Part shown: positions 5,183-7,060 of the stretch, piece by piece
Numbering within the stretch: the first letter of the stretch is position 1
Layout: the number at the start of each line of letters is the position of its first letter
Assembly: GCA_027316975.1 (NCBI GenBank)
Contig: DAHVFL010000246.1
Location: forward strand, 1-7,060
Length of the DNA stretch: 7,060 nucleotides
Direction: 5' to 3'
DNA from: Chloroflexota bacterium
GTDB lineage: Bacteria > Chloroflexota > Ktedonobacteria > Ktedonobacterales > Ktedonobacteraceae
Program-made: the position numbers and the translations under genes
Notes under the pieces: generated by a model
Databases searched by the model: none
What the model was told of the DNA's origin: nothing
What the model saw: only the letters and a program-made list of their open reading frames with translations

Positions 5183-5371
5183 ATGCGGCCAGGATCAGTT
5201 AAAGCCCTGCACCTCGTGGTAGCTGACATACAAACAGCCCGCGCAGCCCTCGCCGAACGGGGCGTTGAAGTGGGCGAGGTTGACGATATGGGTCGCATTA
5301 AATATGTCTCCTTCAGCGACCCCGATGGCAACTCGTGGCTCTTGCAGGAAATACCAGATCATCATTTGTAG
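5183..5371 (+). CDS. Single-module VOC/glyoxalase-like protein (C-terminal half only)
   Basis: A 62-residue ORF containing one complete beta-alpha-beta-beta-beta module. SVKALHLVVADIQTARAALAERG (split strand and helix, 5-27) is followed by the signature YVSFSDPDGNSWLLQEI (41-57). His10 and Glu56 occupy the positions that usually bind metal in VOC proteins (glyoxalase I, dioxygenases, resistance proteins). VOC enzymes normally have two such modules and about 120-150 residues; the N-terminal module is missing here, and so is the longer loop usually found before the SFSDPDGN strand. AGGA overlapping the upstream stop codon lies 10 bases before the ATG, so it can be translated. The module shows no decay, so either the truncation is recent or it works as a homodimer. 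It is in the same frame as the SRPBCC gene, separated by one TAG. Confidence 0.6.
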   Translation: MRPGSVKALHLVVADIQTARAALAERGVEVGEVDDMGRIKYVSFSDPDGNSWLLQEIPDHHL

Positions 5372-5382
5372 AGATTTGCTGA

Positions 5383-5431
5383 AAAACAAGGTCTGAGGCC
5401 ACATTGCCAGTGTGGCCTCAGACCTTGTTTT
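5383..5431. terminator. Strong bidirectional intrinsic terminator, 21-bp perfect stem
   Basis: 5383-5403 and 5411-5431 are exact inverted copies with a 7-base loop (TTGCCAG). One arm begins AAAAC and the other ends GTTTT, so both strands present a T-run after a G+C-rich core. It begins 12 bases after the VOC stop and closes the ArsR-SRPBCC-VOC operon. It could also have served the decayed minus-strand VOC gene that ends at 5473. Confidence 0.9.
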
Positions 5432-5472
5432 GTTGTTACATGCACGCGGAAGTAGATGCGTCTCACGCGCAA

Positions 5473-5547
5473 TTAAGGCGATTGGATAAGCCCGATGATG
5501 TTACTGTCCGCGTCTTTCACAGATGCAATCAGCTAGCCCATATGTTC
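5473..5547 (-). pseudogene. Remnant of a second VOC/glyoxalase gene (C-terminal scrap)
   Basis: Read on the minus strand, the frame ending in TAA at 5473-5475 gives LIASVKDADSNIIGLIQSP, the typical last beta-hairpin of a VOC-family protein (consensus K-D-x-D-G-N-I-I-G-L-I-Q). Just upstream in the same frame stands a TAG (5533-5535), preceded by F-E-H-M-G; a Gln codon CAG at this place would restore a family-like reading. Further upstream the resemblance ends, so most of the gene has been lost. Family assignment rests on about 20 residues. Confidence 0.5.
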
Positions 5548-5552
5548 AAAAC

Positions 5553-5581
5553 TTGACGAATACCTCTTGAAGATGTATAAT
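5553..5581 (+). promoter_or_regulatory. Sigma-70-type promoter of the DEAD-box helicase gene
   Basis: TTGACG (5553-5558) and TATAAT (5576-5581) are separated by 17 bases: a perfect -10 box and five of six matches at -35. The transcript should start near 5588, about 250 bases before the helicase ATG. No other gene lies between, so the helicase is the obvious target. Confidence 0.7.
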
Positions 5582-5587
5582 GCAGAA

Positions 5588-5837
5588 GTTATCATTGTTT
5601 GCATGGCGTGGAACAGGTTGCTAGCCTATCCTGTTCTCGGTAAAGACGCTAAAGAGTTCTGAGCAATCCTCTATAGATTATTCTCTTCCTGCACACAAGT
5701 TCGCACTTTATATCAGCTTGCAGCATTGCTTCCGTATCCTTTACGGCCTGCTCCTGATACTCCCTGCTGGCATCGTGCCTCTGGGGAGCTTCACCGCGCC
5801 CATAACGTAAGAGGCGCATTGGCCGAAAGGATTTTTC
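5588..5837 (+). promoter_or_regulatory. Long structured 5' leader of the helicase mRNA
   Basis: About 250 bases between the predicted transcript start and the ATG. I see no plausible coding sequence on the plus strand; a minus-strand frame over 5649-5972 has no family resemblance and overlaps the helicase gene. Possible hairpins are GAACAGG/CCTGTTC (5611-5617 with 5630-5636), CCGTA/TACGG (5732-5736 with 5742-5746) and GTGCCTCT/AGAGGCGC (5775-5782 with 5810-5817, one wobble). The last ends 8 bases before the AAAGGA ribosome site. Long leaders that control translation or stability are known for cold-shock helicase mRNAs of the CsdA/DeaD kind; that this one does so is inference. Confidence 0.45.
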
Positions 5838-7060
5838 ATGCCAACTTTTAATGACTTCTCTTTGCTGCCCACGACATACGCGGCGCTGGCAAACATGGAG
5901 ATTAGCCAGCCGACACCCATTCAGGTCGAGGCCATCCCGGCCCTGCAGGCCGGAAATGATTTCATCGGGCAATCCGCCACCGGATCGGGCAAGACGCTCG
6001 CCTATGGCATCCCCCTGGTGGAAAGAGTATCCCGTGACAAACGTGTCGTACAGGCGCTGGTACTCGTGCCAACCCGCGAGCTTGCCATCCAGGTGAACGC
6101 GGTACTGAGCCAGTTAGCTTCCAACCGGCGGCTCACCATAGCCCTGCTGGTAGGAGGACGCCCCTACGGCAACCAGACCTCAGCCCTGCGCTACGGCTCG
6201 CAGATTGTCATAGGCACGCCGGGCCGCGTCATGGACCATCTTGATCGCGGCGCTTTAGCGCTCAACAACCTGCGCGTGTGCGTGCTCGACGAAGCCGACC
6301 AGATGCTGGATAGCGGTTTCGCCCCCGTCATCGAAGAGATACTGACAACCTCGCCAGACACGCGACAGACGGCCCTCTTTTCGGCAACCATACCGGATTG
6401 GGTTGCGAAGTTAGAGAAAAAATTCCTCAAGAATCCGGTTAAAGTTGACCTCACGCCGGCCCTGGGTTCGCAAAGCGCCATTGAACAAATTGCCTACCAG
6501 GTCCCTCAGGAAAAGAAAATCGCGGCTCTCTGCACCCTGCTGAATTCTACACAGGGAGAAAGCAGCCTCATCTTTGGCAGGACGAAATACGGCGTCGAGA
6601 AGTTAGGCAAACACCTCACCAACCTCGGTTATACCGTGGGAACATTGCACGGCAACAAGAGCCAGCGCGCCCGTGAAGAAGTGCTGACCGCCTTCCGTCG
6701 CGGACAGGTGCAGACCCTGCTCGCCACCAACGTAGCCGCGCGCGGACTGGACATTACAGACATTTATCAGGTCATCAACTTCGAGCTGCCAGAATCGAGC
6801 GATCTTTTTACCCACCGCATAGGCCGCACGGGCCGCATGGGCAAACAGGGCAAGGCCATTACGCTGCTGGCACCGGCAGATCTACCCAAATGGCGGCGCA
6901 TGGCCCACAATCTTGGCCAGGCAGTCTCATTGCAACGGCTCACTATCGACGAGCAAGCCGTGGCGACACTACCGTCCGCCAGTCCAGAAGCCTCGACAAT
7001 GCAAGAAGATGAGCAGGACATTGAGCAGCGACCGCAGCAGAGCCGCCGCTATGTCTCGCC
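5838..7060 (+). CDS. DEAD-box ATP-dependent RNA helicase (3' end outside window)
   Basis: 407 codons are visible and the frame is still open at the window edge. All core motifs are present: Q motif PTPIQ (25-29), Walker A ATGSGKT (47-53), Ia PTRELA (78-83), GG (106-107), TPGR (127-130), DEAD (151-154), SAT (182-184), motif IV LIFGRTK (244-250), motif V ATNVAARGLDI (296-306) and motif VI HRIGRTGR (326-333). It unwinds short RNA duplexes using ATP, in roles such as ribosome assembly, mRNA decay or cold adaptation. After the second RecA-like domain, from about residue 370, the sequence turns into a polar, Gln/Glu/Ser-rich and then Arg-rich extension, like the basic RNA-binding tails of CsdA/RhlE/CshA-type helicases; the subgroup cannot be settled without the missing end. 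ATG 5838 has AAAGGA at 5826-5831, six bases upstream. Confidence 0.95.
   Translation, partial: MPTFNDFSLLPTTYAALANMEISQPTPIQVEAIPALQAGNDFIGQSATGSGKTLAYGIPLVERVSRDKRVVQALVLVPTRELAIQVNAVLSQLASNRRLTIALLVGGRPYGNQTSALRYGSQIVIGTPGRVMDHLDRGALALNNLRVCVLDEADQMLDSGFAPVIEEILTTSPDTRQTALFSATIPDWVAKLEKKFLKNPVKVDLTPALGSQSAIEQIAYQVPQEKKIAALCTLLNSTQGESSLIFGRTKYGVEKLGKHLTNLGYTVGTLHGNKSQRAREEVLTAFRRGQVQTLLATNVAARGLDITDIYQVINFELPESSDLFTHRIGRTGRMGKQGKAITLLAPADLPKWRRMAHNLGQAVSLQRLTIDEQAVATLPSASPEASTMQEDEQDIEQRPQQSRRYVS

Noticed and set aside
5649..5972. A 107-codon minus-strand frame upstream of and into the helicase gene
   Set aside because: Arg/Cys-rich translation without family features; it overlaps the helicase Q-motif region and its own start lies inside the helicase gene.
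5851..7021. Short frames on both strands inside the helicase region (5851-6096, 6191-6481, 6603-6815, 6767-7021)
   Set aside because: The frame beginning at 5838 carries every DEAD-box motif in order, so these are shadows.
1..7060. CRISPR array, tRNA, rRNA, transposase or insertion-sequence ends
   Set aside because: I looked for regularly spaced repeats, a cloverleaf with a TTC-type T-loop, and transposase motifs, and saw none that I could support.

Overview
The window looks like part of a bacterial chromosome of moderate G+C content. A DEAD-box gene, an ArsR/SRPBCC pair, a soluble alpha/beta hydrolase and a secreted Ig-like protein suggest a large-genome soil-type bacterium. The style of the Ig-like protein and of the accessory genes reminds me of Chloroflexota/Ktedonobacteria. 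This is an impression from sequence style; there is no rRNA or other marker gene here.

Layout. (1) 3-719, plus strand: C-terminal part of a surface or secreted Ig-like protein that begins outside the window. (2) 720-995: non-coding, with one strong hairpin. (3) 996-2926, minus strand: a compact three-gene cassette with its own near-consensus promoter (2898-2926), tightly coupled genes and its own terminator (996-1038). Gene order in transcription is a TIGR04255-family protein, a protein with WNGYD and EWW motifs, and a protein with SVDRA and NPAHA motifs. It is A+T-richer than its neighbours (one sampled line inside is 26/60 G+C, one in the helicase gene 33/60). It is the best candidate here for an undescribed system. 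(4) 3097-3366, plus: a doubtful small two-helix membrane ORF whose tail overlaps (5) 3327-4028, minus: an alpha/beta hydrolase. (6) 4029-4358: an intergenic region with an 11-bp inverted repeat and the promoter of the next operon. (7) 4359-5371, plus: an ArsR-type repressor, an SRPBCC (AHSA1-like) protein and a single VOC/glyoxalase module, ending in a 21-bp perfect hairpin terminator. (8) 5473-5547, minus: a decayed C-terminal scrap of a second VOC gene. (9) 5553-7060, plus: a consensus promoter, a leader of about 250 nt, and a DEAD-box RNA helicase that runs off the window.

How the parts work together. The ArsR protein probably represses its own operon through an inverted repeat that encloses the -35 box; SRPBCC and VOC proteins commonly travel with such regulators and bind or modify small hydrophobic molecules. 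The helicase leader has the architecture expected of a post-transcriptionally controlled, cold-shock-type helicase mRNA. The three-gene cassette looks like one transferable unit of unknown job; nothing in it resembles a nuclease, methylase or transposase that I can recognise.
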